Source: an uncultured Oxalobacter sp.
GTDB taxonomy: Bacteria > Pseudomonadota > Gammaproteobacteria > Burkholderiales > Burkholderiaceae_D
Assembly: GCA_934277985.1 (NCBI GenBank)
Contig: CAKQWF010000002.1
Location: forward strand, 62,001-126,000
Length of the DNA: 64,000 nucleotides
Direction of reading: 5' to 3'
The notes beneath the pieces were generated by a model that saw only the letters and a list, made by a program, of their open reading frames with translations, did not search any database and was not told where the DNA came from. Position numbers and translations under genes: made by a program. This document shows, piece after piece, positions 36,005 through 46,117 of the stretch (position 1 is its first letter; each line of letters starts with the position of its first letter).

Positions 36005-36987
36005 CCATCTACGGAAAAATAATCGGTACTGGCAGCTACTTGCCCCCCAAACGTGTTACCAATGATGAACTGGCAGCCATGCTGGCTGAAAAAGGTGTCG
36101 AAACATCGGATGAATGGATAAGGACCCGCAGCGGGATTTTGTCGCGCCACTATGCCGATCAGGGAGTGGTATCCAGCGATCTGGGCGCGAAAGCAGCGGA
36201 AAAGGCCCTGGAAATGGCAGGGTGTCAGGCCAACGATATTGAAATGGTGATCGTGGCGACGTCCACTTCCGATTTTTTCGGCGGGTTTCCGAGTACGGCC
36301 TGTATGGTCCAGAAAAAACTGGGTATCACCAGCAACTGTGCCGCATTCGATGTACAGGCCGTGTGCAGCGGTTTCCTGTATGCCCTTTCGGTAGCGGACA
36401 GTTTCATCCGTGCCGGTACATACAAAAAGGTGCTGGTCGTCGGCGCTGAAACCTATTCGCATATCATTGATTACAACGACAGGACGACGTGTGTGCTGTT
36501 CGGTGACGGTGCCGGAGCGGTCGTGCTGGCAGCGTCTGAAGAGCCGGGTATTCTGTCCACGGCATTGCATGCCGACGGACATTATGGGGATATCCTGAGT
36601 TTGCCGGGACATCTCAATAACGGTGCTATCGACGGCAAGGGATTCGTTTATATGGACGGCAAGGCCGTCTTCAAGCTGGCGGTGACCTGGCTGGACAAGG
36701 TCGGCATGGAAGCTCTGGAAAAAGCAGGGCTGAAAAATACGGATGTGGACTGGATGGTACCGCACCAGGCCAATCTCCGGATCATGCAGAGCTCCGCCAA
36801 GAAACTGGACATTCCTTCAGAGAAGATTATCGTAACGGTCGACCAGCATGGCAATACATCGGCGGCATCCATTCCGCTGGCGATCGATACCGCAGTGCGT
36901 GACGGCCGTATCAAACCGGGACAGCATATCCTGCTCGCCGCTATCGGTGGCGGGCTGACATGGGGTGCTGTGGTCATCAGAATGTAA
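36001..36987 (+). CDS. fabH: beta-ketoacyl-ACP synthase III
   Basis: Starts fatty-acid synthesis by condensing acetyl-CoA with malonyl-ACP. 328 residues. The catalytic Cys is Cys122 in [11 protein letters not shown], the His in [10 protein letters not shown] and the Asn in [12 protein letters not shown]. Overlaps plsX by 4 nt and precedes fabD by 33 bp in the conserved plsX-fabHDG-acpP-fabF order. Confidence 0.98.
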   Translation: MTIYGKIIGTGSYLPPKRVTNDELAAMLAEKGVETSDEWIRTRSGILSRHYADQGVVSSDLGAKAAEKALEMAGCQANDIEMVIVATSTSDFFGGFPSTACMVQKKLGITSNCAAFDVQAVCSGFLYALSVADSFIRAGTYKKVLVVGAETYSHIIDYNDRTTCVLFGDGAGAVVLAASEEPGILSTALHADGHYGDILSLPGHLNNGAIDGKGFVYMDGKAVFKLAVTWLDKVGMEALEKAGLKNTDVDWMVPHQANLRIMQSSAKKLDIPSEKIIVTVDQHGNTSAASIPLAIDTAVRDGRIKPGQHILLAAIGGGLTWGAVVIRM

Positions 36988-37020
36988 GATTGTTTGACGA
37001 TTGATAGAAGAGACGGAGCT

Positions 37021-37953
37021 ATGCCTAAATTTGCTTTTGTTTTTCCGGGACAGGGGTCCCAGGCTGTGGGAATGCTGAACGGCTTTGCCGGTAATACAGT
37101 CGTACAGGAAACCGTTGCCGAAGCGTCCGATGCTCTCGGCTTCGATCTGGGCAAACTGATTGCCGAGGGTCCGAAGGAAGAACTGGATCTGACGACCAAC
37201 ACGCAACCGGTCATGCTGACGTCATCCGTTGCTTTTTACAGGGCATGGATCGCGGCCGGCGGTGCTGTTCCGGAAGTGATTGCGGGACACAGCCTCGGTG
37301 AATTTTCCGCATTGGTTGCAGCCGGCGTCATTCCGTTTGCGGATGCGGTCAAACTGGTCCGTTTCCGTGCACAGGCCATGCAGGAGGCTGTGCCTGTCGG
37401 TGTAGGTGGTATGGCAGCTATTATCGGTCTGGACAGCGATTCGTTGAAGACGGCATGTCAGGAAGCAGCCCAGGGTGAAGTGGTCGAACCGGCCAATTTC
37501 AATTCGCCGACGCAGATCGTGATTGCCGGACATAAAACCGCACTGACCCGCGCATGTGCCGCTGCGAAGGCCAAGGGCGCGAAACGCGCACTGATGCTGC
37601 CGGTGTCGGCACCGTTTCATTCTTCCCTGCTGAAGCCTGCTTCGGATCGTCTGGCGGAATATATGGCCAACCTGACTTTCTCCGCTCCGAAGATTCCGCT
37701 GATCAACAATGTGGATGTCGCGATCATCGACGATCCGCAGGCCATCAAGGATGCGCTGGTCCGTCAGGCAGCCAGCCCGGTTCGCTGGGTGGAAACCATC
37801 GAAAAAATGGCATCCATGGGAATTACCCATATCGTCGAATGCGGTCCCGGAAAAGTGCTGGCAGGTCTGTGCAAACGGATCAACAGCTCGCTTACGGGTG
37901 AAGCTATCGTGGATCAGGCATCCCTCGACAAAGTGCTGGAGGCACTCAAATGA
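37021..37953 (+). CDS. fabD: malonyl-CoA:ACP transacylase
   Basis: Loads malonate on acyl carrier protein. 310 residues from MPKFAFVFPGQGSQ; an upstream in-frame ATG nine codons earlier overlaps the ribosome-binding region. The nucleophile is Ser91 in GHSLGEFSAL, the Gln of GQGSQ is present, and the His in SAPFHSSL completes the site. The stop overlaps fabG by 4 nt. Confidence 0.98.
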   Translation: MPKFAFVFPGQGSQAVGMLNGFAGNTVVQETVAEASDALGFDLGKLIAEGPKEELDLTTNTQPVMLTSSVAFYRAWIAAGGAVPEVIAGHSLGEFSALVAAGVIPFADAVKLVRFRAQAMQEAVPVGVGGMAAIIGLDSDSLKTACQEAAQGEVVEPANFNSPTQIVIAGHKTALTRACAAAKAKGAKRALMLPVSAPFHSSLLKPASDRLAEYMANLTFSAPKIPLINNVDVAIIDDPQAIKDALVRQAASPVRWVETIEKMASMGITHIVECGPGKVLAGLCKRINSSLTGEAIVDQASLDKVLEALK

Positions 37954-38702
37954 GTGAAAATCTGAGTGGAAAAATCGCGCTGGTAACCGGTGCATCACGT
38001 GGTATCGGTCATGCCATTGCAATGGAACTGGCCGCACATGGCGCAACCGTGATCGGTACCGCGACATCCGAAGCCGGTGCTGCGCATATTACGGAAGATC
38101 TGGCGAAAGTCCGTCCGGATGCCGGAAAGGGTATCGTGCTGGATGTCCGCGATGCGGAGCGTTCCCGTCAGGTCGTCGATGAAATCCAGAAAGAATACGG
38201 CGCCATCCACATTCTGGTCAACAATGCCGGGATCACGCAGGATCAGCTGGCCATGCGCATGAAAGACGAGGAATGGGACAAAGTCATTGCAGTCAACCTC
38301 ACAGCAGTTGCCCGTCTTTCCCGTGCCGTCTTGCGTGGCATGATGCGCGCGAAAGGTGGCCGGATCATCAATATCACATCGGTTGTCGGTTCGATCGGCA
38401 ATGCGGGACAGATGAACTATGCGGCATCGAAAGCCGGCGTGGAAAGCATGAGCCGCGCACTGGCGCGTGAAGTGGGCAGCCGAGGCATTACCGTAAACTG
38501 TATCGCACCGGGTTTTATCGATACGGATATGACGAGGTCGCTGAGCGAGGAAGTCACAGGCAATCTGCTCAAACAGATTCCGCTGGCACGTTTCGGCAGT
38601 CCGGAAGATGTTGCGGCTGCAGTCGCCTTTCTGGCATCGCCGCAGGCATCATATATCACCGGAACGGTGTTGCATGTCAATGGCGGTATGTTCATGAACT
38701 GA
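37950..38702 (+). CDS. fabG: 3-oxoacyl-ACP reductase
   Basis: NADPH-dependent short-chain dehydrogenase of the elongation cycle, 250 residues. The cofactor motif TGASRGIGHAIA, NNAG, the catalytic Ser (ITSVVGSIG) and Y-x3-K (NYAASKAG) are all present. It overlaps fabD by 4 nt. A 148-bp gap with a promoter separates it from acpP. Confidence 0.98.
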   Translation: MSENLSGKIALVTGASRGIGHAIAMELAAHGATVIGTATSEAGAAHITEDLAKVRPDAGKGIVLDVRDAERSRQVVDEIQKEYGAIHILVNNAGITQDQLAMRMKDEEWDKVIAVNLTAVARLSRAVLRGMMRAKGGRIINITSVVGSIGNAGQMNYAASKAGVESMSRALAREVGSRGITVNCIAPGFIDTDMTRSLSEEVTGNLLKQIPLARFGSPEDVAAAVAFLASPQASYITGTVLHVNGGMFMN

Positions 38703-38712
38703 CCGTGCCGGT

Positions 38713-38741
38713 CGTTGGGTGACAGAATTTTTGACTATAAT
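38713..38741 (+). promoter_or_regulatory. probable promoter of acpP
   Basis: A perfect TATAAT at 38736-38741 with a weak -35 around CGTTGG (38713-38718, 17-bp spacer). It lies in the 148-bp fabG-acpP gap, in line with the separate strong expression of acpP known in other bacteria. Confidence 0.5.
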
Positions 38742-38850
38742 GTGCTTCACATAGCCGGAACTTAACCTGTGCAGTGAAATTTTTTGCGCAAACCTGTTAA
38801 AATGCGCGCACTTTCTGAAATTTGTGTTTTTTATTAACTGGAGCCAAGAA

Positions 38851-39090
38851 ATGTCCGATATCGAACAACGTGTAAAAAAAATCGTTGCTGAGCAATTGGG
38901 AGTTGCTGAAGATGAAATCAAACTGGAATCGTCCTTTGTCGACGATCTGGGTGCAGATTCGCTTGATACTGTAGAACTCGTCATGGCACTCGAAGACGAA
39001 TTCGAAATTGAAATTCCGGACGAACAGGCTGAAAAAATCACGACCGTCCAACAGGCCGTCGATTATGCCAAAGCCAATATGCAGTCCTGA
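38851..39090 (+). CDS. acpP: acyl carrier protein
   Basis: A 79-residue acidic carrier of growing acyl chains. The phosphopantetheine attachment site is Ser37 in [10 protein letters not shown]. The start [10 protein letters not shown] follows GGAG; nine upstream in-frame codons are not needed. fabF follows 28 bp later. Confidence 0.98.
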   Translation: MSDIEQRVKKIVAEQLGVAEDEIKLESSFVDDLGADSLDTVELVMALEDEFEIEIPDEQAEKITTVQQAVDYAKANMQS

Positions 39091-39118
39091 TAAAACATAC
39101 TGAAACAGGGAGAACAGC

Positions 39119-40366
39119 TTGAGCCGTATGGGACAACGCCGGGTCGTTATTACCGGACTGGGATGTATTTCGCCTGTAGGCAACAATGTAGCTGATATGT
39201 GGAATGCAGTAACATCGGGTAAATCCGGTATTGGACCCATCACCCGATTCGATGCTTCCGCTTTCAGCACGACCTTTGCCGGCGAGGTGAAAAATTTCCA
39301 GCTGGAAGATTATATTCCAGGCAAAGAATCGCGCCACATGGATACGTTCATCCATTATGGGATGGCAGCGGGTATCCAGGCTATCGAGGATAGCGGGTTG
39401 GTCGTTACGGAAGAAAATGCAGACCGTATCGGCGTCAATATCGGATCGGGCATCGGTGGCTTGCCCATGATCGAAAGAACGCATGCTGAACTGGAAAAAC
39501 GCGGTCCGCGCCGGATCAGCCCGTTCTTCGTACCATCCTCGATCATCAACATGATTTCCGGCTTCCTCTCGATCCGTTATGGATTCAAGGGGCCGAATCT
39601 TTCGATTGTTACGGCATGCTCGACGGGGTTGCACTCCATCGGGTTCGCAGCACGTATCATCGCTTACGGTGATGCGGATATCATGATCGCCGGTGGTGCC
39701 GAATCGACGGTATCGCCGCTGGGTATCGGTGGTTTCGCGTCCGCACGGGCGTTGTCATCCAGAAACGATGACCCGGCAACGGCATCCAGACCGTGGGATC
39801 GTGATCGTGACGGTTTTGTTCTCGGCGAGGGTGCCGGTGTTCTCGTTCTTGAAGAATATGAACATGCCAAGGCACGCGGCGCCAAAATCTATGCCGAAAT
39901 CGTCGGTTTCGGTATGAGCGCCGATGCCAATCACATGACCGCTCCGCTGGAGGATGGAAGTGGTGCCAGCCGTTGCATGAATGCAGCGATCAATGATGCA
40001 CAGATCAATCCTGATCAGGTCAATTACATCAATGCGCATGGCACTTCCACGCCGTTGGGAGACAAGGCCGAAACGGTAGCGGTCAAGCGTTCGCTGGGTG
40101 AACATGCCAAGAAGATCGTGATGAGTTCATCCAAGTCGATGGTCGGTCACCTGCTGGGTGGCGCCGGTGGACTGGAATCCGTCATTACGGCGCTGGCTGT
40201 TTACAATCAGGTCGCGCCTCCGACGATCAATATTTTCAATCAGGATCCGGAATGTGATCTGGACTATTGTGCCAATACGGCAAGAGATATGCGTATCGAT
40301 TACGCATTGAAGAACTCTTTCGGTTTTGGCGGTACCAATGGTTCGCTGATATTCGGCAGGATTTAA
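39119..40366 (+). CDS. fabF: beta-ketoacyl-ACP synthase II, TTG start
   Basis: Elongation condensing enzyme of 415 residues. Active-site Cys167 in TACSTGLHS and the His residues in [11 protein letters not shown] and [11 protein letters not shown] are visible. The TTG at 39119 is about 8 nt after GGGAG, while the first ATG (39128) is too far from it, so TTG is preferred. It ends the fab cluster before a strong terminator. Confidence 0.97.
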   Translation: MSRMGQRRVVITGLGCISPVGNNVADMWNAVTSGKSGIGPITRFDASAFSTTFAGEVKNFQLEDYIPGKESRHMDTFIHYGMAAGIQAIEDSGLVVTEENADRIGVNIGSGIGGLPMIERTHAELEKRGPRRISPFFVPSSIINMISGFLSIRYGFKGPNLSIVTACSTGLHSIGFAARIIAYGDADIMIAGGAESTVSPLGIGGFASARALSSRNDDPATASRPWDRDRDGFVLGEGAGVLVLEEYEHAKARGAKIYAEIVGFGMSADANHMTAPLEDGSGASRCMNAAINDAQINPDQVNYINAHGTSTPLGDKAETVAVKRSLGEHAKKIVMSSSKSMVGHLLGGAGGLESVITALAVYNQVAPPTINIFNQDPECDLDYCANTARDMRIDYALKNSFGFGGTNGSLIFGRI

Positions 40367-40383
40367 GACTTCAGGGTTTTGGC

Positions 40384-40425
40384 AAAGCCACATTCACGTC
40401 AGGTGAATGTGGCTTTTGTTTTTCC
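40384..40425 (+). terminator. intrinsic terminator of the fab cluster
   Basis: AAAGCCACATTCAC (40384-40397) with its complement 40403-40416 around GTCAG, followed by TGTTTTT. It lies 18 bp after the fabF stop and 12 bp before the next small gene. Confidence 0.92.
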
Positions 40426-40436
40426 GGTTATACACG

Positions 40437-40931
40437 ATGTCCATTGCTGTTTCCGTACAGATAAAATCTTCTCGATACCTTTCCATACTTATGGCGGCAA
40501 TGGCTTTCATTTTTTTTCTAACGGCTGTACTGGTTTTGTTCGACAGGGCAGGCACTTTTGTTTCATATGGGAAAGCGGTGCTGGTTTGTGCATTCCTGTC
40601 GGCGGGTGCACTGCTGGTTATCGCACTGTTCAGAACGGGAAAAACGTTCACGCTTGATATTTACGGAAACGGACAAATCCGTTTGAAGCAAGATAAACGG
40701 TATGAGTTCGTGACTTCTGCGAAAAAAAATCCTGATTGTGAAAACTGTATCCTGAGATTGGCGGATCATTCGACGATCTGGCCATGGTTGCTGATTCTGT
40801 ACCTCGAAACGGAATCCGGCGAGACGACCAGACTGATTGTTTTGTCCGATTCGGTACAGCCCGGGGCGTTCAGAAAACTCTACGTCGCATGCAGGTGGCT
40901 CGATGCTCATAAAAAAACAGGTTTTTCATGA
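40437..40931 (+). CDS. small membrane protein, YgfX/CptA-like
   Basis: A 164-residue protein with two hydrophobic segments near the N-terminus (about residues 15-35 and 45-65). A soluble tail follows with GNGQIRLKQDKRYEF, a run rich in hydrophobics around WPWLLILYLE, then SGETTRLIVLSDSVQPGAFRKLYVACRWL. Two short TM helices, a GxIRL strand and a C-terminal LxxDS...FRxLxxxxRW resemble the YgfX family. Genes of this kind often lie between fabF and rpoE in Burkholderiales. Function here is unknown. Confidence 0.6.
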   Translation: MSIAVSVQIKSSRYLSILMAAMAFIFFLTAVLVLFDRAGTFVSYGKAVLVCAFLSAGALLVIALFRTGKTFTLDIYGNGQIRLKQDKRYEFVTSAKKNPDCENCILRLADHSTIWPWLLILYLETESGETTRLIVLSDSVQPGAFRKLYVACRWLDAHKKTGFS

Positions 40932-40993
40932 ACACTTTGCACTGATGTAACGTACGACGGTTACGGACAGTTGCATGAAATGAGGTATCCATC

Positions 40994-41596
40994 GTGGCGA
41001 CTGAACGTGACATAGACAAACGGCTTGTCGAACGTGTCCTGCAAGGCGACAAAATGGCTTTCGATATGCTGGTGACAAAATATGAGCGGAGATTGTTCAG
41101 ACTTGTCGTACGGCTCGTCAGCAATCAGAGCGAAGCGGAAGATGTGGTGCAGGAAACGTTTATCAAGGCCTACCGTGCATTGCCGCAGTTCAGGGGGGAT
41201 TCCGCGTTTTATACCTGGCTGTACCGAATCGGAATCAATACCGCACGCAATTTTCTGGACGCCCGTGGAAAGCAGGTTCCGTTATCGGTCGATATGCGTG
41301 CTGAGGATTTTGCTTTTCATGAAGAAGGAGAGTACCTCAGGGATATCGAAACGCCTGAATCGCTGCTGGCCTCCAAACAGGTGGCGCAGACAGTCAGTAT
41401 GGCGATGGATGAGTTGCCAGATGATTTGAGAACGGCATTGTCGCTCAGAGAAATAGAAGGCTTGAGTTACGATGAAATCGCCTCGGTCATGGCATGTCCG
41501 ATCGGTACGGTCAGAAGCCGTATTTTCCGTGCGCGTGAATCTATCGCGACAAGGTTACGCCCATTACTGGGCACGCCTGAGCATATACGCTGGTAG
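40994..41596 (+). CDS. rpoE: RNA polymerase sigma factor RpoE (sigma-24/ECF), GTG start
   Basis: Extracytoplasmic-function sigma factor for envelope stress, 200 residues. Region 2 reads YERRLFRLVVRLVSNQSEAE and DVVQETFIKAYRALPQFRGD; region 4 reads LPDDLRTALSLREIEGLSYD and PIGTVRSRIFRARE. The strong match to E. coli RpoE and MucD-linked sigma factors supports the symbol. It starts with GTG. The anti-sigma genes rseA and rseB that normally follow are absent; degP comes next. Confidence 0.94.
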   Translation: MATERDIDKRLVERVLQGDKMAFDMLVTKYERRLFRLVVRLVSNQSEAEDVVQETFIKAYRALPQFRGDSAFYTWLYRIGINTARNFLDARGKQVPLSVDMRAEDFAFHEEGEYLRDIETPESLLASKQVAQTVSMAMDELPDDLRTALSLREIEGLSYDEIASVMACPIGTVRSRIFRARESIATRLRPLLGTPEHIRW

Positions 41597-41778
41597 TCGT
41601 CTCTTCTGTGATTGTGTCGGCAATTGTTTCCGATGGATATGAGAAAGACGGTATGCGGTCGGTGCAGATTGATTCCTTGCATGTAAAATACCGACAATAT
41701 ATCCGCTATGGTTATCCGTTTTGTCGTGGCCATAATCCGGGTGTGTTGTTACGCAGGCGTTTTTCTAAGGCTCGAGTC
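41597..41778 (+). other. rpoE-degP spacer lacking rseA/rseB
   Basis: 182 bp separate the rpoE stop from the degP start. In-frame codons upstream of degP show no anti-sigma or RseB resemblance, and no truncated remnant was recognised. Confidence 0.6.
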
Positions 41779-43236
41779 ATGAAAGTACAAAATTTCCGTT
41801 TTTTTCGCAGGCTGATATGCCTTTTTGCAGGTGTTCTGGTATTGGCGATGCCGATGCAGACAGTTTGTGGCGCTTCGGCAGGGATGGTAAACGGTTTGCC
41901 GGATCTGACAGCGCTGGTTGAAAAAGTGGGACCTGCCGTTGTCAATATCAGGACGGTGGAAAAGATTCAGGCAAGGCGCAATCCTGTATATGAGATGGAT
42001 GAAAATTTCCAGGAATACCTGTTCCGCTTTTTCGGCGTGCCTCGTCCTGACAGTCCGCAGGCACAGCAGCAACAAAGAGAACACATACGTCGCGGGATGG
42101 GGTCCGGATTCATCATCACGCCGGACGGATATGTCCTGACCAATCACCATGTCATCGACAATGCGGATGAAGTTTTCGTCAGACTGACGGATAACCGTGA
42201 ATTCAAGGCCAAAGTCGTCGGTTCGGACAAACGGACAGATGTCGCCTTGCTGAAAATCGACGGCAAGGATTTGCCATGTCTGAAAACAGGAAAATCATCG
42301 GCCATTCGTGCCGGTGAATGGGTTCTGGCGATCGGCTCGCCGTTCGCACTTGAAAATACCGTGACGGCCGGCATCATTTCCGCCAAGGCAAGAGATACAG
42401 GGGACTATTTGCCGCTTATCCAGACGGATGTCGCGGTCAACCCAGGCAATTCCGGTGGCCCGCTCATCAATATGGCAGGCGAGGCGATCGGCATCAATTC
42501 GCAGATTTACAGCCGTTCCGGCGGATATATGGGAATTTCATTCGCGGTGCCGATCGACGAAGCGCTTCGTGTATCCGAACAGCTCAAGACACAAGGAAAA
42601 GTGACGAGAGGCCAGATCGGGGTACAGGTCGGTGAACTGAATGAGGAAACCGCCAAGGCACTGAATTTGCAGAACAGGCAGGGTGCGCTCGTCGTGCGCG
42701 TCGATGAAGGATCGCCCGCCGGGAAGGCAGGGCTCGAAGCCGGTGACATTATCCTGAAATTCAACGGTCAGACGATCGACAAGATCTCGGAATTGCCAAG
42801 ACTGGTCGGTGAGACGACGCCTGGCAAGACGGTAGAACTGTCCGTATGGCGCAAAGGAAAAACCATGACGATGCCGGTAACGGTTTCCGCCATGGAATCC
42901 GATTCTTCCGTTACAAAACAAAAGGGCGGTGATAATTGCAATCCGGCACTTGCATCGCAGGTACTCGGCTTGTCTGTAGCTGATATGACGGCATCGCAGA
43001 AGAAAAGTTATGGTGTGAAACAGGGGGTTATGGTGACTGCGGCGGGCAATCCGGCAGCCGCCAGCGGTATCCGCCGCGGAGATATTATCTTGCGCGTCAA
43101 TAATACGGATGTTGGCAGCCAGAGTGATTTTCAGCGACTGGTTTCGGGTCTTGACCGGAAAAAGGCAGTCGTTTTGCTGGTCCAGAGAAACAACATGATT
43201 TCTTATGTCACCGTCAAACCGGAAGGCAATCAATGA
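41779..43236 (+). CDS. periplasmic serine endoprotease DegP/MucD family
   Basis: Periplasmic protease-chaperone of 485 residues. The start MKVQNFRFFRRLI begins a signal peptide that ends near CGASA/GM. Trypsin-like triad: His124 in LTNHHVIDN, Asp154 in RTDVALLKI and Ser225 in NPGNSGGPLIN. Two PDZ domains follow (about 290-375 and 390-480). An unusual frame extension of 57 codons upstream is rejected because it would hide the signal peptide. Adjacent to rpoE, as mucD is in many beta-proteobacteria. Confidence 0.96.
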   Translation: MKVQNFRFFRRLICLFAGVLVLAMPMQTVCGASAGMVNGLPDLTALVEKVGPAVVNIRTVEKIQARRNPVYEMDENFQEYLFRFFGVPRPDSPQAQQQQREHIRRGMGSGFIITPDGYVLTNHHVIDNADEVFVRLTDNREFKAKVVGSDKRTDVALLKIDGKDLPCLKTGKSSAIRAGEWVLAIGSPFALENTVTAGIISAKARDTGDYLPLIQTDVAVNPGNSGGPLINMAGEAIGINSQIYSRSGGYMGISFAVPIDEALRVSEQLKTQGKVTRGQIGVQVGELNEETAKALNLQNRQGALVVRVDEGSPAGKAGLEAGDIILKFNGQTIDKISELPRLVGETTPGKTVELSVWRKGKTMTMPVTVSAMESDSSVTKQKGGDNCNPALASQVLGLSVADMTASQKKSYGVKQGVMVTAAGNPAAASGIRRGDIILRVNNTDVGSQSDFQRLVSGLDRKKAVVLLVQRNNMISYVTVKPEGNQ

Positions 43237-43352
43237 TTCCCTTGCGGGACCACCGGTAAAGGTTGGGGCCGTTATTTTGCGTGGTATCCGTGCTAAAATG
43301 AAAAGCTAGTCTTTTTTTGGATTTCTATTTCAGATAGTGGAGTTTTGTCAAA

Positions 43353-43778
43353 ATGGCAGTTGAACGTACCTTGTCAATCGTTAAGCCCGATGCAGTCGCC
43401 AAGAATGTGATCGGCAAGATTTATACCCGTTTTGAAGAAGCGGGACTGAAGATCGTTGCAGCACGCATGGTTCAGTTGTCCCGCCCGGAAGCTGAAGGTT
43501 TTTATGCTGTTCACAAAGAACGTCCTTTCTTCAATGATCTGGTCGAATTCATGATTTCCGGCCCTGTCATGGTACAGGTTCTGGAAGGCGAAAACGCCAT
43601 CGCGAAAAATCGTGAACTGATGGGGGCAACTGATCCCAAGAAAGCGGAAAAGGGAACGATCCGTGCCGATTTCGCTGATTCGATCGATGCCAATGCAGTA
43701 CACGGTTCGGATGCACCGGAAACCGCAGCCGTTGAAATCGCCTATTTCTTCCCGTCGATGCAGATTTGCGTCCGTTGA
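43353..43778 (+). CDS. ndk: nucleoside diphosphate kinase
   Basis: Balances NTP and dNTP pools by transferring the gamma phosphate. 141 residues with [15 protein letters not shown] at the N-terminus and the phosphorylated His in [21 protein letters not shown] precedes the ATG. Heads the ndk-rlmN group common in Burkholderiales and Neisseriales. Confidence 0.98.
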   Translation: MAVERTLSIVKPDAVAKNVIGKIYTRFEEAGLKIVAARMVQLSRPEAEGFYAVHKERPFFNDLVEFMISGPVMVQVLEGENAIAKNRELMGATDPKKAEKGTIRADFADSIDANAVHGSDAPETAAVEIAYFFPSMQICVR

Positions 43779-43841
43779 TCTTGTCATCTCCTGTATTCGC
43801 CATAAAAAAGGCGGATGCAGGACATAGTGTCAGGTATATCC

Positions 43842-45005
43842 ATGAATGAAGCGTGCACAAACTTGTTGGGTTTCAGCCCTGACCAGCTGATTGAATACTG
43901 CAAGACGCTGGACGAAAAACCCTTTCGTGCCAAACAGCTTCAGCGCTGGATTCACCAGTTCGGTGTGAGTGATTTTGCGCAGATGACCGATCTGGCGAAA
44001 TCGCTTCGCGGCAAACTGGAAAAATGCGCCGAGATCAGGGCGCCGGTCGTTATTCGCGACCATACTTCAGCTGACGGTACACGGAAATGGTTGCTCGATG
44101 TAGGTCAGGGCAATGCCATCGAGACGGTTTATATTCCCGAGGACAACCGCGGAACATTGTGCGTTTCCACACAGGCGGGCTGTGCCGTCAACTGTCTGTT
44201 CTGTTCGACTGGCAAGCAGGGATTCAGCCGCAATCTGACGCCTGCGGAAATCATCGGCCAGCTCTGGATGGCCGAATTTGCATTGCGTCGGGCGAAAAAC
44301 ATGCCGGAAGGCAAGGGTGAACGTCAGATTTCCAATGTCGTGATGATGGGCATGGGGGAACCTCTTTTCAATTTCGATGCCAGTGTCAGTGCATTGAAAC
44401 TGATGCTTGACGACAATGCCTATGGTTTGTCCAGACGCAGGGTGACGGTATCGACCAGCGGCGTCGTTCCCATGATTGACAGACTGGCAAGGGAGTGCCC
44501 CGTCGCACTCGCGGTTTCGCTGCATGCGCCCAATGACAAATTGCGCGATATGCTGGTGCCGCTCAACAGGAAGCATCCGCTATCGGAGCTGATGGCGGCC
44601 TGTCGCCGTTATCTGGAATATGCACCACGTGATTTCATTACATTTGAATATTGCATGCTTGATGGCATCAACGATACGGATGCGCATGCCAGGGAACTGG
44701 TGCAACTGGTTCAGACGGGTTCCGATCCGGTATCATGCAAGCTGAATCTGATCCCGTTCAATTCCATTCCGATGCCGGGACTGAAGCGTTCCAGCGACGA
44801 GCGTATTGCAGCTTTTGCGAAAATTCTTCAGGATGCAGGTATCGTGACGACGGTACGCAAGACGCGGGGAGAAGATATCGATGCTGCCTGCGGGTTGCTG
44901 GCAGGCGAGATCAAGGATCGGACCAGAGTGAAAGAAAGAATGGCTGAAAGCGGGATGATGCCCGTATCGATTGTTCAAAATTACCGTTTTCAGAGTAATT
45001 GCTGA
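43842..45005 (+). CDS. rlmN: dual-specificity rRNA/tRNA adenine-C2 methyltransferase RlmN
   Basis: Radical-SAM enzyme making m2A2503 in 23S rRNA and m2A37 in tRNA. 387 residues from [10 protein letters not shown]. The radical-SAM cluster cysteines are Cys114, Cys118 and Cys121 ([13 protein letters not shown]), and the second catalytic Cys lies in the C-terminal [13 protein letters not shown] start nine codons upstream is possible, but its ribosome-binding spacing is poor. The usual next gene, pilW/pilF, is absent. Confidence 0.97.
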   Translation: MNEACTNLLGFSPDQLIEYCKTLDEKPFRAKQLQRWIHQFGVSDFAQMTDLAKSLRGKLEKCAEIRAPVVIRDHTSADGTRKWLLDVGQGNAIETVYIPEDNRGTLCVSTQAGCAVNCLFCSTGKQGFSRNLTPAEIIGQLWMAEFALRRAKNMPEGKGERQISNVVMMGMGEPLFNFDASVSALKLMLDDNAYGLSRRRVTVSTSGVVPMIDRLARECPVALAVSLHAPNDKLRDMLVPLNRKHPLSELMAACRRYLEYAPRDFITFEYCMLDGINDTDAHARELVQLVQTGSDPVSCKLNLIPFNSIPMPGLKRSSDERIAAFAKILQDAGIVTTVRKTRGEDIDAACGLLAGEIKDRTRVKERMAESGMMPVSIVQNYRFQSNC

Positions 45006-45018
45006 AACGGCACCGGAA

Positions 45019-45048
45019 ATATCGCTGTTGTCCGTCGGACAACGATAT
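45019..45048. repeat. hairpin in the rlmN-rodZ gap
   Basis: A perfect inner palindrome TTGTCCG-T-CGGACAA (45028-45042) extended by ATATCG/CGATAT with a 3-nt bulge. There is no T-run directly after it, so it is not a classical terminator. Confidence 0.5.
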
Positions 45049-45097
45049 GGATTTTCTCACGATTGACGCAAGTGCTTTTTCTAGGATGGTGCTTTAA

Positions 45098-46111
45098 ATG
45101 GACAACGTACAGAGCGATAAAACAGAAAAAACTTCACAGCAGACCGTCATGGAAACAGGGCCGGATGCCGGTGCGACACCGGAAGGGGTCGATAAACAGA
45201 AGCCTGGTGCTATCCTGGCAGCCAAGCGCAAGGCTGCAGGCATTGCCGAAGAACAGATTGCATCAAGGCTCAAAATGACATTGCGACAGCTGCAGGCGCT
45301 TGAGGCGGATGATTACGATGCTCTGCACGGAATCGCTATTTCACGTGGCTTTGTCCGTGCTTATGCGCGTGTTCTGAAAGTCGATCCGGAACCGCTCGTC
45401 GCCATGTTCCGCGAAAGCAATCCATATGCAACGCTTCCCGGCAAGGGAGTTTCGACGCGAGCGGGAGAACCGTTTGTGCAAAATCAGGTTTCTTTCCGCA
45501 AGAAAGGCAGTCTGACGGGAAAGATCATCATTGTACTGATCATACTGGTGATCGCGGCGATAGTCGCCTGGAACATGAAGCTGTTTTCATCAGACCGGCA
45601 GGCAGTGAAGACGGATAAACAGCCTGCCGTATCCGCTCCGGCAACACCTTCAGCACAGGAAATGCAACCGGAAACGAAGGGACAGGAACAGAAGACACTG
45701 GAAAATACGCAGATTGCGCAAGAAAAAGGGCAGGAAAGCCAGCAGGCAAGTATTGGTGGCGGTAATGAAAAAACGGCAGCGCCGACAGCTGCGGTTGTAC
45801 AACCATCCGACAGCAAGGTCGGTCAGCAGCTGTCCGGACAGGCTTCGGGTACCGCAGCTGCCGTATCGAATGCCGCATCACGACTGGATATGAATTTCAG
45901 CGGAAAATCCTGGGTTCGGGTTCAGGGGCAGGATGGTACCGTGCTGGCGGAATATATGGGTTTGCCGGGTGAACAGCGTTCGCTGGATGTAAATGGTCCG
46001 GTAACGGTCATAGTCGGTTATGCACCGGGGGTTCATATGACGTTCAAGGGAGCACCTGTCGATCTCGAATCCAGGGCCGTCAATGCGGTGGCACGAATCA
46101 GTCTGAAGTAG
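45098..46111 (+). CDS. rodZ: cytoskeleton protein RodZ-like (HTH + TM + DUF4115)
   Basis: A 337-residue bitopic membrane protein. The cytoplasmic N-terminus has a helix-turn-helix of the Xre type (about residues 35-105, with AILAAKRKAAGIAEEQIASR). One membrane helix lies at about 141-161 (IIIVLIILVIAAIVAW), then a Gln/Ala/Thr-rich periplasmic linker, then the C-terminal RodZ domain from FSGKSWVRVQGQDGTVLAEY. RodZ links MreB to the wall machinery. It lies 7 bp before ispG as in other proteobacteria. Confidence 0.92.
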   Translation: MDNVQSDKTEKTSQQTVMETGPDAGATPEGVDKQKPGAILAAKRKAAGIAEEQIASRLKMTLRQLQALEADDYDALHGIAISRGFVRAYARVLKVDPEPLVAMFRESNPYATLPGKGVSTRAGEPFVQNQVSFRKKGSLTGKIIIVLIILVIAAIVAWNMKLFSSDRQAVKTDKQPAVSAPATPSAQEMQPETKGQEQKTLENTQIAQEKGQESQQASIGGGNEKTAAPTAAVVQPSDSKVGQQLSGQASGTAAAVSNAASRLDMNFSGKSWVRVQGQDGTVLAEYMGLPGEQRSLDVNGPVTVIVGYAPGVHMTFKGAPVDLESRAVNAVARISLK

Positions 46112-46117
46112 TCTGAA

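Noticed and set aside
43799..43814. CGCC/GGCG hairpin between ndk and rlmN
   Set aside because: Only a 4-bp stem with an A-rich loop and no T-run; not enough for a terminator.
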